From: Hyphomicrobiales bacterium
GTDB lineage: Bacteria; Pseudomonadota; Alphaproteobacteria; Rhizobiales; Rhizobiaceae
Direction: 5' to 3'
DNA: 64,000 bases
Assembly: GCA_026400435.1 (NCBI GenBank)
Contig: JAPLOZ010000097.1
Coordinates: 1 to 64,000 of the forward strand
A model generated the notes under the pieces. The model worked only from the letters and a program-made list of their open reading frames with translations. It made no database searches and had not been told where the DNA came from. The stretch's first letter is position 1, and each line of letters opens with the position of its first letter. Below are positions 8,008 to 17,465 of this stretch, in pieces. The position numbers and the translations under genes are program-made.

Positions 8008-9396
8008 TCAGCGCGACAGCGCGTCGAGGATCCGCGCCCAGGAGCGCTGACCCTTGTGGAAGGAATTGAGGTCGTATTTCTCGTTGGGCGAATGGATGCG
8101 GTCGTCGGCCAGGGCGAAGCCGACCAGCAGCGACTCCATGCCGAGGAAGGTGCGGAAATCGCCGACGATCGGGATGGAACCGCCGCCTCCGGTCGTCACC
8201 GCCGGCTTTGCCCATTCGTCTGAAAGCGCCTGCCTTGCCTTGGTCAGGAACGGCGCGTCGTATGGAAGCTGGACGGCGGGCGAACCACCATGCGGGTGGA
8301 ACTCGACGCTGCAGTCGGCCGGCAGCCGGTCGCGCACGAAACGGCGAAAGGCTTCGCGAATCTTGTCCGGGTTCTGCCGATGCACGAGGCGGAAGGAAAG
8401 CTTGGCCGAGGCTTCCGCCGCGATCACGGTCTTGAAGCCTGTCCCGGTGTAGCCACCCGTGATGCCGTTGAACTCGGCGGTCGGCCGCGCCCACACCATC
8501 TCGAGCACCGAGCGGCCCTTTTCGCCCGCCGGGATCGACAGGCCGATAGGCCCGAGGAAGGTTTCGGCATCGGTGCCCAGCGTCTCCCAGGACTGCAGCA
8601 CCTGCGACGGAGTCTCGTCCACGCCATCATAGAAGCCGGGAACAGTGACCTGGCCGTTTTCATCGTGAATGTCGGCCAGAATCTTCGACAGGATGCGGAT
8701 CGGATTTGCCGCCGGCCCGCCATACATGCCGGAATGCAGGTCGCGGCTGGCCGCCCGGATGACAACCTCTTCGCCCACGAGCCCGCGCAGCGACGCGCAG
8801 ATCGAGGGCGTCTGCCGGTCGAACATGCCGGTGTCGCACACCAGGGCGAAATCAGCTTTCAGTTCGTCGCGATTGGCTTCAAGGAACGGCTTCAGCGATG
8901 GCGAACCGCTCTCCTCCTCGCCCTCGAACAGAATGGTGACGCGGCAGGGCAGCGCGCCGTGTTCGGCTTTCCATGCGCGGCAAGCTTCGACGAAGAGCAT
9001 CAATTGCCCCTTGTCGTCCGACGAGCCCCGGCCGGTGATGACCTTGCGGCCTGGCTCGATCTCCTTGATTCCAGGCGCGAAGGGCGCGGTTTCCCAGACG
9101 TCGACCGGGTCGACAGGCTGCACGTCGTAGTGGCCGTAGAACAGGACATGCGGGCTGTCGGGCGAGCGGCCGGGATGATGGGCAACGACCATCGGATGCC
9201 CCGACGTCGCCCGCACGCCGGCGTCGAAGCCTACCGTCCGCAGGTCGCTCGCCAGCCATTCCGCGGCCTTGCGGCAGTCTGCGGCATAGGCTGGATCGGT
9301 GGAAATGGAGGGTATCCGCAGCAGCGAGAACAGGCGCTCCAGGCTCGCGTCGAGATGCTTGTCGATATGGTCGAGAACCGGGGAAAGCACGGTCAT
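8008..9396 (-). CDS. M20 family dipeptidase
   Basis: Cytoplasmic di-zinc peptidase of 462 residues. Metal-site motifs are visible: YGHYDVQPVDP (about residue 86), GRGSSDDKGQLM, FEGEEESGS, and a His near the C-terminus (NEKYDLNSFHKG). The dimerisation/lid domain interrupts the catalytic domain as usual in the ArgE/DapE/ACY1 family. Similar proteins in Hyphomicrobiales are annotated as dipeptidases; the exact substrate cannot be read from sequence. Its stop lies nine bases ahead of nrnC. Confidence 0.88.
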   Translation of the reverse strand: MTVLSPVLDHIDKHLDASLERLFSLLRIPSISTDPAYAADCRKAAEWLASDLRTVGFDAGVRATSGHPMVVAHHPGRSPDSPHVLFYGHYDVQPVDPVDVWETAPFAPGIKEIEPGRKVITGRGSSDDKGQLMLFVEACRAWKAEHGALPCRVTILFEGEEESGSPSLKPFLEANRDELKADFALVCDTGMFDRQTPSICASLRGLVGEEVVIRAASRDLHSGMYGGPAANPIRILSKILADIHDENGQVTVPGFYDGVDETPSQVLQSWETLGTDAETFLGPIGLSIPAGEKGRSVLEMVWARPTAEFNGITGGYTGTGFKTVIAAEASAKLSFRLVHRQNPDKIREAFRRFVRDRLPADCSVEFHPHGGSPAVQLPYDAPFLTKARQALSDEWAKPAVTTGGGGSIPIVGDFRTFLGMESLLVGFALADDRIHSPNEKYDLNSFHKGQRSWARILDALSR

Positions 9397-9478
9397 GCTC
9401 GGTCGGGAACTCCTTGCGGCCCTGAAACGCCGTCCTACAACAAGCGCGCGGCGAAGGAAACCGCCGGAATCGGCGCTT

Positions 9479-10402
9479 TCAGGCCGTCCGGCCCGCTTCC
9501 TTCGCCCCGTCCACCAGGATGGCCGGTGGCGCCAGCACGGTGATCGCCTGGGGATGGACGCGGAACTTTGCCGGCGTCGAGGTGACTATCTCGCCATCCG
9601 TATTGACCGGCATCGGCCGGCGTGTCGCGATGTCGAATTCGACGCCTCGATCTGTCCGCACCTCGTCCCATGCGCCGTGCGTGCCGGCCCGAAACGAGCG
9701 CAACATAGCTGCAAGTTTCCAGACCCTGCCGAATTCCAGGCTGTACAGATCGAGATGGCCATCGTCGATTTCGGCATTGGCTTCAATGACGTTGCCGCCG
9801 CCGTAGTGACGGCCGTTGCCGACGGCTATCTGGAAGGTCTCTACACGGGTGACTTTCTCCCCTGCCTGGATCGTCGCCGTGAAGGGCCGCGCCCCGGTCA
9901 GCACCCGCGCCGCCGCCATCGCATAGCCCAGGCGACCGAAACGCTTCTTCATCTCGGGACGCAGCCCCTGCGCGAGATCGGCGCTCAGCCCGATGCTCGC
10001 AACGTTGAAGAAGGCGTAGCCGTTGACGCTGCCAAGATCGATCTTGCGCGTGTTGCCGGCGATTATGACATCGGCGGCTTCGCCGAGATCGGTCGGAATG
10101 CCCAGGGTACGAGCAAGATCGTTGGCCGTGCCCATCGGGATTATCCCCAGCGGCAGCCCGCATTCCACCACGGCCAGCGCGCCGCAAGCGATCGTGCCGT
10201 CGCCGCCGCAAAGGACGATGAGGTCGGCACTTTCACGCAACCTGACGATATCCCGGGCGATCTCAGGCAGGGCATCGAAGGGCTCCGTCGTCATGTCGAG
10301 GCCGCCCTTGTGCAATCGTCCGATGACCGAATCGATGGCCTCGCCGCCCCTGCGCGCCTTCGGATTGACCAGAAGCAGCGCCCGTTTCGTGAGCTTCTTC
10401 AA
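9479..10402 (-). CDS. Diacylglycerol/lipid kinase family protein
   Basis: Transfers phosphate from ATP to a lipid such as diacylglycerol, using the DAGK catalytic fold. LCGGDGTIACGAL (GGDGT nucleotide motif) and IPMGTANDLARTLGIP are seen. The start is taken as TTG at 10402 because AAGGAGG lies five bases upstream and the protein then begins (M)KKLTKRALLLVNPKARRGG, like the family; the longer open frame reaching 10618 has no domain similarity and no ribosome site. The resulting length is 307 residues. It is divergent from polA. A strong hairpin sits 35 bases ahead of the start (10437-10468). Confidence 0.87.
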   Translation of the reverse strand: MKKLTKRALLLVNPKARRGGEAIDSVIGRLHKGGLDMTTEPFDALPEIARDIVRLRESADLIVLCGGDGTIACGALAVVECGLPLGIIPMGTANDLARTLGIPTDLGEAADVIIAGNTRKIDLGSVNGYAFFNVASIGLSADLAQGLRPEMKKRFGRLGYAMAAARVLTGARPFTATIQAGEKVTRVETFQIAVGNGRHYGGGNVIEANAEIDDGHLDLYSLEFGRVWKLAAMLRSFRAGTHGAWDEVRTDRGVEFDIATRRPMPVNTDGEIVTSTPAKFRVHPQAITVLAPPAILVDGAKEAGRTA

Positions 10403-10436
10403 GTGCTCCTCCTTGCATGCCGCCGGACATAGAAAT

Positions 10437-10468
10437 GCCGCCGTGGCGGAGGGGACAACCACGGCGGC
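10437..10468. repeat. Perfect hairpin in the 333-base lipid kinase/polA divergent gap
   Basis: A perfect 10-base-pair inverted repeat (10437-10446 with 10459-10468), 12-base loop, in the leader of the lipid kinase gene. On the minus strand the stem is followed by ATTTCT, on the plus strand by TTTACT, so it is a weak terminator or attenuator shape in either direction. The rest of the 10403-10735 gap shows no gene and no promoter I would defend. Confidence 0.45.
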
Positions 10469-10735
10469 TTTACTACAAAATGCGACCGCCCGGAGATGGG
10501 GATGGGCTGTCGCGATGTCCGGTCTAGGCGGGGGACGGGCCATACTCCGGACTTCGGCGAAAACCGCCGATGGGTTGTATTTGGATGCCTGAACGTGGCG
10601 ATTCAAGGGCATCAACATTACAGTTGCGTAACGAACTCGTGAGCCTTCCGGTTCCCAGGCCGGCGACGTCAGGAGTGCGTTTTTCGGCCTGCCTTAGCGA
10701 TGGACAGCGTGATGGCCGCGCGCTACGCATCGGCC

Positions 10736-13666
10736 ATGAAACAGGGCGACCATCTCTTCCTCGTTGACGGCTCCGGCTACATCTTTCGCGCCTACCACGC
10801 CCTGCCGCCACTCAACCGCAAGTCCGACGGTTTGCCCACCAACGCGGTGCTCGGCTTCTGCAACATGGTGTGGAAGCTGATGCTCGACGCCCGCAACACC
10901 GAAGTCGGCGTCACGCCTACCCATTTTGCCGTTATTTTCGACTATTCGTCCAAGACCTTCCGCAATGAACTCTATGCCGACTACAAGGCCAACCGTTCGG
11001 CGCCGCCCGACGACCTGATCCCGCAGTTCGGGCTGATCCGCGAGGCCACCCGCGCCTTCAACCTTCCCTGCATCGAAATGGAGGGGTTCGAGGCCGACGA
11101 CCTGATCGCCACCTTTGCACGGCACGCCCGCGAGGCCGGGGCGGACACGACGATCATCTCGTCGGACAAGGACCTGATGCAACTCGTCGGCCCGACCGTG
11201 TCGATGTACGACCCCATGAAGGATCGCCAGATCGGCGTCGCCGAAGTCATCGAGAAATGGGGCGTTCCGCCCGAAAAGATGATCGACCTGCAGGCAATGA
11301 CCGGGGATTCCGTCGACAACGTGCCGGGCGTGCCCGGCATCGGCCCCAAGACCGCGGCGCAATTGCTTGAGGAATACGGCGATCTCGACACGCTCCTGGC
11401 GCGCGCCAGCGAAATAAAGCAAGAAAAACGCCGGCTAACAATTATCGAGAATGCCGACAAGGCCCGCATATCGCGCGAACTGGTCAGGTTGAAGGACGAC
11501 GTTCCGGTCACCGAGGGTCTCGACGAACTGGTGCTGCTCCAGCCGGACGGGCCGAAACTGGTCGCGTTCCTGAAGACCATGGAGTTCTCGACGCTGACCC
11601 GTCGCGTCGCGGAGGCTACGGGAACGGATGTCGCGGCGATCGTCCCGGCGGCCGTGGCCGTCGATGCCTCCGACATTCACGGTCCAGATGTCGGCGCAGG
11701 CCCGCCGCGCAAGGGTGCCGGCGCCGCCGGGAATGCGCAACCAACCGCCGCGTCGGGCGCCGGCTACACCCCTGCTGCGCTCGCCACCGCGCGGGCGCAG
11801 GCCGCCGCCGGCGTCAGGGTCGACCACGGCGGCTATACTGCGATCCATGATCTTGCGGAGTTGCAGGCGCTGGTTGCCGAGGCCCGCGAGCAAGGCGTCG
11901 TCGCCTTTCGCACCGAAACCACCTCGCTCGATCCGATGCTGGCCGAACCGGTCGGTTTCGCTTTGGCGGTGAGGCCCGGGAAATCCGCCTACATCCCGGT
12001 CGGCCACCGTTCCAGCGCCGCGGATCTTCTGGGCGGCGGACGCGTCGACAATCAGCTGGCGCTAAACGAGGTCCTGGGCGTCCTGAAGCCGCTGCTGACG
12101 GATCCGTCGGTGCTCAAGATCGGCCACAACCTCAAATACGACTGGCTGACGGCGCACCGGTTCGGCATCGACGTCGGGCCCTTCGACGACACGATGCTGA
12201 TCTCCTACGTTCTCGGCGCCGGTGCCGGCCCGCATGACATCTCCACGCTTGCCGAGCGCTGGCTCGGCCATGCGATGCTGCCGTTCAAGGATCTCGTCGG
12301 CTCGGGCAAGAACCTCGTGACGTTCGATCTCGTCGCCATCGAGCGGGCGACGACCTACGCTACCGAGGGCGCCGACATCGCGCTGCGCCTCTGGCATATT
12401 CTCAAGCCCCGCCTCGCCGCCGAAGGACTGGTATCCGTCTATGAGCGGCTCGAACGCCCGCTGGTTCCGGTGCTGGCGCGTATGGAGGAACGCGGCATTT
12501 CGGTCGACCGCCAGATGCTGTCGCGGCTGTCGGGCGAATTCGCGCAGCGCGCCGCGGCGCTCGAGGAGGACGTCTATGCGGCGGCCGGCGAGCGCTTCAC
12601 CATCGGATCGCCCAAACAGCTCGGCGACATCCTGTTCGGCAAGATGGGACTGCCCGGCGGAACGAAGACCAAATCCGGCCAATGGTCGACCACGGCTCAA
12701 CTGCTGGAGGAACTGGCCGCCGAGGGCCACGAGCTGCCGCGCCGCATCGTCGACTGGCGCCAGCTTACGAAGCTGAAGTCGACCTACACGGACTCGCTGC
12801 CGGAATACATCAATCCGGATACGAAGCGCCTGCATACCTCCTATGCGCTCGCCGCCACGCCGACGGGACGCATCTCATCATCGGATCCCAATCTGCAGAA
12901 CATTCCGATCCGAACCGCGGAGGGCCGGCGCATCCGCACCGCCTTCATCGCCGATCCCGGCAACCGGCTGGTGTCGGCCGACTACAGCCAGATCGAGCTC
13001 AGAGTGCTTGCTCACATCGCCGAAATCCCGCAGCTTCGACAGGCCTTCGCCGACGGCATCGACATCCATGCCATGACCGCGTCCGAGATGTTCGGCGTGG
13101 CGGTCGCCGGCATGCCGGCCGACGTGCGCCGTCGCGCCAAGGCGATCAATTTCGGCATCATCTACGGCATCTCGGCTTTCGGCCTCGCCAACCAGCTTTC
13201 CATCGAACGATCCGAAGCTGGCGACTACATCAAGAAGTATTTCGAGCGCTTTCCAGGCATTCGCGACTACATGGAAAGCCGCAAGCAGATGGCGCGCGAC
13301 AGGGGCTATGTCGAGACCATCTTCGGCCGGCGAATCCACTATCCCGAGATACGCTCATCGAACCCGTCAGTCCGTTCCTTCAACGAACGCGCCTCGATCA
13401 ACGCGCCGATCCAGGGCTCGGCGGCCGACATCATCCGGCGCGCCATGGTCCGCATGGATGATGCGCTCGCCGCCGAAAAGCTTTCTGCCCGCATGCTGCT
13501 GCAGGTGCATGACGAACTGATATTCGAGGTCGACGCGGACGAGGTCGCGGCGACACTCCCCGTCATCAAGGCGGTGATGGAAGGAGCGGCAATGCCAGCG
13601 GTCGCGCTCAGGGTGCCGCTGCAGGTCGACGCGCGCGCCGCCGCCAACTGGGACGAGGCGCACTGA
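10736..13666 (+). CDS. polA: DNA polymerase I with apparently inactivated proofreading domain
   Basis: Repair and Okazaki-fragment polymerase, 976 residues from the ATG at 10736 (MKQGDHLFLVDGSGYIFRAY, matching family N-termini; an in-frame ATG at 10700 would add 12 residues). The N-terminal 5' nuclease is intact, with DYKANR, ISSDKDLMQLV and PGIGPKTAAQLL. The polymerase domain has SADYSQIELRVLAHI, RRAKAINFGIIYG and QVHDELIFEV. In the middle 3'-5' exonuclease domain the first metal ligand region reads FRTETTSLD (Arg392 where family members have Asp) and the last reads YATEGADI (Gly545 where Asp is expected), while NLKYD is kept. Two of four acidic ligands are lost, so proofreading is probably dead. 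Confidence 0.95.
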   Translation: MKQGDHLFLVDGSGYIFRAYHALPPLNRKSDGLPTNAVLGFCNMVWKLMLDARNTEVGVTPTHFAVIFDYSSKTFRNELYADYKANRSAPPDDLIPQFGLIREATRAFNLPCIEMEGFEADDLIATFARHAREAGADTTIISSDKDLMQLVGPTVSMYDPMKDRQIGVAEVIEKWGVPPEKMIDLQAMTGDSVDNVPGVPGIGPKTAAQLLEEYGDLDTLLARASEIKQEKRRLTIIENADKARISRELVRLKDDVPVTEGLDELVLLQPDGPKLVAFLKTMEFSTLTRRVAEATGTDVAAIVPAAVAVDASDIHGPDVGAGPPRKGAGAAGNAQPTAASGAGYTPAALATARAQAAAGVRVDHGGYTAIHDLAELQALVAEAREQGVVAFRTETTSLDPMLAEPVGFALAVRPGKSAYIPVGHRSSAADLLGGGRVDNQLALNEVLGVLKPLLTDPSVLKIGHNLKYDWLTAHRFGIDVGPFDDTMLISYVLGAGAGPHDISTLAERWLGHAMLPFKDLVGSGKNLVTFDLVAIERATTYATEGADIALRLWHILKPRLAAEGLVSVYERLERPLVPVLARMEERGISVDRQMLSRLSGEFAQRAAALEEDVYAAAGERFTIGSPKQLGDILFGKMGLPGGTKTKSGQWSTTAQLLEELAAEGHELPRRIVDWRQLTKLKSTYTDSLPEYINPDTKRLHTSYALAATPTGRISSSDPNLQNIPIRTAEGRRIRTAFIADPGNRLVSADYSQIELRVLAHIAEIPQLRQAFADGIDIHAMTASEMFGVAVAGMPADVRRRAKAINFGIIYGISAFGLANQLSIERSEAGDYIKKYFERFPGIRDYMESRKQMARDRGYVETIFGRRIHYPEIRSSNPSVRSFNERASINAPIQGSAADIIRRAMVRMDDALAAEKLSARMLLQVHDELIFEVDADEVAATLPVIKAVMEGAAMPAVALRVPLQVDARAAANWDEAH

Positions 13667-13681
13667 ACGAGGAAGCCGTAG

Positions 13682-14302
13682 ATGGAATTTTCTGCCGCCT
13701 CGACCCTGCTCTCCTTCGCATTGACGTCGCTCCTGATCGAACTGACGCCAGGTCCCAATATGACCTATCTGGCGCTGGTCGCCGCGCGCGACGGTCGGCG
13801 TTCCGGTTTCGCCACCGTCGCAGGCGTTGCGCTCGGCCTCGCTACCGTGGGCGCCATCGCTGCCTTTGGGGTTGCCGAGCTCATCCAGTCGTCGCGTTTC
13901 CTCTATGACGGCCTTCGCTGGGCAGGCGTCCTGTTTCTGCTCTACCTTGCATGGGAAGGCTGGACCATGAGCGCGGAAGCCGCGGCCGGCGAGGCGCAGT
14001 CGGACTTCCGCTACTTCTTGCGGGGTCTGATCACCAATCTGCTCAATCCGAAGGCCGCGGTGTTCTACATCGCCGTGTTGCCCACCTTCATCGATGCAAC
14101 CAGGCCCATCCTGCCCCAAACCGTTTCGCTGACCGCGATCTATGTGCTTGTCGCAACCCTCGTGCATGGCACGATCGTGGTCCTCGCCGGCGCGTTGCGG
14201 CCGATCCTGAACAACCCACGGCGGGAGAAAGCGGCGCGGCGCGTCCTGTCGGCGCTGCTTGCCTGTGTTGCGATCTGGTTCGCCTGGTCGACCGCCCGCT
14301 GA
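13682..14302 (+). CDS. LysE family translocator
   Basis: Inner-membrane exporter of amino acids or derivatives, 206 residues with about six membrane segments. The N-terminus LTPGPNMTYLALVAARDGRR carries the family signature with TPGPN. Mid-protein FLRGLITNLLNPKAAVFY is also typical of LysE/RhtB proteins. It begins 15 bases after polA and could be read through from it; a weak GAGGAAG site precedes the ATG. Substrate cannot be inferred; no LysG-type regulator is adjacent. Confidence 0.88.
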   Translation: MEFSAASTLLSFALTSLLIELTPGPNMTYLALVAARDGRRSGFATVAGVALGLATVGAIAAFGVAELIQSSRFLYDGLRWAGVLFLLYLAWEGWTMSAEAAAGEAQSDFRYFLRGLITNLLNPKAAVFYIAVLPTFIDATRPILPQTVSLTAIYVLVATLVHGTIVVLAGALRPILNNPRREKAARRVLSALLACVAIWFAWSTAR

Positions 14303-14338
14303 GCGCCGTCGGGGTTGTCGCTCGCGAGGCTGGCGCTG

Positions 14339-14743
14339 TCAGGCCGCCTCGGCCAGGCATTTCGCGCAGGTGCCGCGAAACTCGATCACCGCTTTCTTGG
14401 CGGCGAAGCCGGTCGAGCGAACCCAGCGGTCGAGCTGTTCGCCCGCATCGTGGTCCGACAGCTCAGCCACCTGTCCGCATCTGTCGCAGATGGCGAAAGC
14501 GATCATGGCGTGGCTGTGGTCGTGCGGCTCGGCGCAGGCTACGAACGCATTCAGGCTTTCCAGACGATGCACCAGGCCGCCTTTGATCAACGTGTCGAGT
14601 GCGCGGTACACCTGCAACGGCGCCCGGAAGCCCTGGTCGCGCAACTGGTCGAGCAGCGTGTAGGCGCTGAGCGGACCAGTCGCGGCCTCGAGTCTCTCGA
14701 GAACGAAAGCCTGGTTGCGGGTCAGCGCGTCGCGGGCGGCCAT
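14339..14743 (-). CDS. zur: Fur family regulator, Zur-like
   Basis: Metal-sensing repressor of 134 residues. An N-terminal winged helix (LTRNQAFVLERLEAA, VYRALDTLIKGGLVHRLE) is followed by the metal-binding half: CAEPHDHSHAMIAFAICDRC and a C-terminal CAKC pair. The two CxxC pairs form the structural zinc site, and the ExHxHxH-like cluster suits zinc sensing, so Zur is preferred over Fur or Irr. No znu transporter gene is adjacent, and no obvious Zur box was seen in the 206-base upstream gap shared with the phosphonate cassette. Confidence 0.8.
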   Translation of the reverse strand: MAARDALTRNQAFVLERLEAATGPLSAYTLLDQLRDQGFRAPLQVYRALDTLIKGGLVHRLESLNAFVACAEPHDHSHAMIAFAICDRCGQVAELSDHDAGEQLDRWVRSTGFAAKKAVIEFRGTCAKCLAEAA

Positions 14744-14949
14744 GGTCGTCCTTCACCTGACTGGATCACCGCCTGAAATAGGCTCGATCACGTTTCGTTG
14801 CTACTGTTTCCGTACCGCAAAGACAATCCGCTGCATCGAAGCGGCTCGGGTGACTTCCGCACCCGGCTCTGCTATTTGCGACTTCGTCAGCCGGCTTCGT
14901 CATTTCGTCATGCTAATCGCCTAAGGGACGAGGCCGACGAGGATTTCCC

Positions 14950-15669
14950 ATGCGCTACGCTATTTACTACACTCCGGGGCAGAACGACCCGCTCACGCGC
15001 CTTGCGGCGAGCTGGCTCGGCCGCGATCCCTTCACCGGCGCGCAGCCCCCCTTGCCGCCGGTAAAGCAACTCTCGCCGGCCGAGATCGCCTATCATACGG
15101 CGAGCGCGCGCCGTTACGGCTTCCATGCAACGCTCAAGGCGCCCTTCAACCTGGCGGCCAATGCAACCGAAGCCGAGCTTGACCACGCAATCGCCAGTTT
15201 CGCCGCGGGTGCGGAACCGATCCTGCTCTCGAAGTTCGTGCCCGCCCGGCTGGACGGGTTTCTCGCTCTCGTACCAGGCGGGCCGGCCCCCGACCTGGAT
15301 CGCTTTGCCGGCGAAGTCGTCAGCGTATTCGACCGGTTCCGGGCGCCGCTGTCGGACGCCGAGGTCAAGCGTCGCAACCCGGAAGCGCTGAGCCCCGGGG
15401 AGTTCCGGAACCTGCTCCAATGGGGTTATCCATATGTGTTCGAATCGTTCCGTTTCCACATGACGCTCACCGGGCGGGTTACCGACGACGACCTGCCGCG
15501 CGTGCGGGCTGCCGTCGACGAGGCGTTTGCCGGCGTGGTGGGGCGACCGGCCACCATTGACGGGCTCGCGCTTTTCATCGAGCCAGAACCGGGCGCACCT
15601 TTTGTCGTAAAGTCCTGGTATGGGCTTGGACGACGCCATGACCGAAATACCGATCGAAAGACCGCCTGA
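14950..15669 (+). CDS. DUF1045 phosphonate-operon protein (2H phosphoesterase-like)
   Basis: A 239-residue cytoplasmic protein beginning MRYAIYYTPGQNDPLTRLAA. Two H-x-[TS] motifs, FHATLKAPF (about residue 58) and FHMTLTGRV (about residue 172), place it in the 2H phosphoesterase fold. Members of this DUF1045 family are found with phnM and phnN; the neighbours here are exactly those, 16 and about 1150 bases downstream. It may open a cyclic ribose-phosphate intermediate of C-P lyase metabolism (inference). The core phnGHIJKL genes are not in the window. Confidence 0.85.
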   Translation: MRYAIYYTPGQNDPLTRLAASWLGRDPFTGAQPPLPPVKQLSPAEIAYHTASARRYGFHATLKAPFNLAANATEAELDHAIASFAAGAEPILLSKFVPARLDGFLALVPGGPAPDLDRFAGEVVSVFDRFRAPLSDAEVKRRNPEALSPGEFRNLLQWGYPYVFESFRFHMTLTGRVTDDDLPRVRAAVDEAFAGVVGRPATIDGLALFIEPEPGAPFVVKSWYGLGRRHDRNTDRKTA

Positions 15670-15685
15670 CGTGACCGACAGCAAC

Positions 15686-16822
15686 ATGACCCAAACCGTC
15701 CTGACAAATGCCCGCATCGTCACCGCGGACGAGGTGGTGCACGGCACGCTGGTTTTCCGCGACGGCAAGATCGCGGATATCGCGCCGGGCAACGTGCGCG
15801 CCGGCGATGACATGCAGGGCGACTATGTCATTCCCGGCCTCGTCGAGTTGCATACCGACCACCTCGAGGGTCACTATGCGCCGCGCCCCAAGGTGCGCTG
15901 GAATCCGATCGCCTCGGTGCTCGCGCACGACGCGCAGGTGGCGACGGCCGGCATCACCACGGTGTTCGACGCATTGCGGGTCGGCATGGACTACGAGGCC
16001 GACCTGACGATGGAGGACATGCGCAAGCTGGCCGACGCCATCGAGGACAGCGTACGGCAAGACCGCGTGCGCGCCGACCACTTCATTCACCTGCGGTGCG
16101 AGGTGTCGGCGCCGGATTGCCTTGAGGCCTTCGCACTGTTCGAAGGCGATGACCGCGTCAAGATGGCGTCGCTGATGGATCATGCTCCCGGCCAGCGCCA
16201 GTTCGCCAGCTTCGACGCCTATGCCGTGTACTACATGGGCAAGATGAAGATGTCGGAGGATGTGTTCCGCGCCTATTGCACCCAGCGCATCGAACAGTCG
16301 CAGCAAAACTCCGCGCCCAACCGCGTTGCGATCTCGAACGCATGCCGCGAACGCGGCATCGTCCTTGCCAGCCACGACGACGCGACTGTCGCGCACGTGG
16401 CGGAGGCCGTCGAGCAGGGCATCCGGGTGGCCGAGTTTCCCACGACCGCCGAAGCTGCGGCGGCTTCAAAGCAGGCTGGGCTCGGCGTCCTGATGGGCGC
16501 GCCCAACGTCATGCGCGGCGCTTCGCATTCGGGCAACGTTTCGGCGCGGCAACTCGCCGCCGACGGGCTGCTCGACATCCTGTCTTCCGACTACATCCCG
16601 TTCAGCCTCATCCAGTCGGCATTCTTCATCGGCGAAGCCGTTGAGGGCATCAGCCTGCCACAGGCTGTCGCCATGGTGTCCAAGAACCCTGCCGAGGCGG
16701 TCAACCTCGACGACCGCGGCGTGATCGAACCTGGACGCCGGGCCGATCTCGTCCGCGTCAGGGTGGACGATCATGTGCCGGTGGTGCGGACTGTCTGGCG
16801 CGAGGGACGCCGCGTCGCATGA
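15686..16822 (+). CDS. phnM: Alpha-D-ribose 1-methylphosphonate 5-triphosphate diphosphatase PhnM
   Basis: Amidohydrolase-fold enzyme of the C-P lyase pathway that removes pyrophosphate from phosphonate-ribose triphosphate. The start at MTQTVLTNARIVTADEVVHG gives 378 residues, the family length; in-frame starts at 15620 and 15638 would overlap the previous gene. ELHTDHLEGHYAPRPK carries metal-binding histidines, LASHDDATVAHV a further one, and SSDYIPFSL the catalytic aspartate region. The stop overlaps the phnN start by four bases. Confidence 0.93.
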   Translation: MTQTVLTNARIVTADEVVHGTLVFRDGKIADIAPGNVRAGDDMQGDYVIPGLVELHTDHLEGHYAPRPKVRWNPIASVLAHDAQVATAGITTVFDALRVGMDYEADLTMEDMRKLADAIEDSVRQDRVRADHFIHLRCEVSAPDCLEAFALFEGDDRVKMASLMDHAPGQRQFASFDAYAVYYMGKMKMSEDVFRAYCTQRIEQSQQNSAPNRVAISNACRERGIVLASHDDATVAHVAEAVEQGIRVAEFPTTAEAAAASKQAGLGVLMGAPNVMRGASHSGNVSARQLAADGLLDILSSDYIPFSLIQSAFFIGEAVEGISLPQAVAMVSKNPAEAVNLDDRGVIEPGRRADLVRVRVDDHVPVVRTVWREGRRVA

Positions 16823-17445
16823 TGGCCTCTGCCCTGCTGGAACGCGAACACGAGAGTTCGCTGCCGATCCGCAACGGAGCCTTTGTTGCGATCGTCGGGC
16901 CGAGCGGCGCGGGGAAGGATACGCTGATCGCCCACGCCCGCGGCGCACTCGCTGGCGAGCCGCAGGTCGAGTTTGTCCGGCGCGTCATCACCCGCCCCTG
17001 CGACGCAGCCACAGAGGATCACGACACGCTCGACGAAGCCTCCTTTGCCGAGTCTCTGGCCACCGGCTCCTTTGCGCTCGCCTGGCAGGCGCACGGCTTG
17101 TCATACGGACTGCCGGCGTCGGTCGACCGCGCCATAGACAACGGCCATGTCGCGGTCGCCAATGTGTCCAGAAGCGCGATCGCGGCTTTGCGCGAACGCT
17201 ACCGCAACGTCGCCGTGGTGGAAATCACAGCGGCTCCCGAGATTCTAGCCGAACGTCTGGCTGGGCGCGGGCGCGAGTCGCGCGACGAGATCCTGGCGCG
17301 GCTGGCGCGCGCGGCGCCGACCGGCACAGCAGGTCCCAACGTGATCAGGCTGGACAACAGCGGCGCCAGGGAGATCGCGGGCGACCAACTCGTTGCCATC
17401 ATCCGCAAGGCGATCGCGCTCGCCGACATTTCCGGAACGATCTGA
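16819..17445 (+). CDS. phnN: Ribose 1,5-bisphosphate phosphokinase PhnN
   Basis: Converts ribose 1,5-bisphosphate to PRPP at the end of the C-P lyase pathway. The 208-residue protein has a guanylate-kinase-like fold with Walker A IVGPSGAGKDTL (about residue 27) and the basic FVRRVITRPCDA segment. ATGA overlap with phnM (16819-16822) indicates translational coupling. A second ATG immediately follows the first, so the start could be one residue later. Confidence 0.92.
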   Translation: MMASALLEREHESSLPIRNGAFVAIVGPSGAGKDTLIAHARGALAGEPQVEFVRRVITRPCDAATEDHDTLDEASFAESLATGSFALAWQAHGLSYGLPASVDRAIDNGHVAVANVSRSAIAALRERYRNVAVVEITAAPEILAERLAGRGRESRDEILARLARAAPTGTAGPNVIRLDNSGAREIAGDQLVAIIRKAIALADISGTI

Positions 17446-17465
17446 CCGAATTTTGAGCCGGCGAA

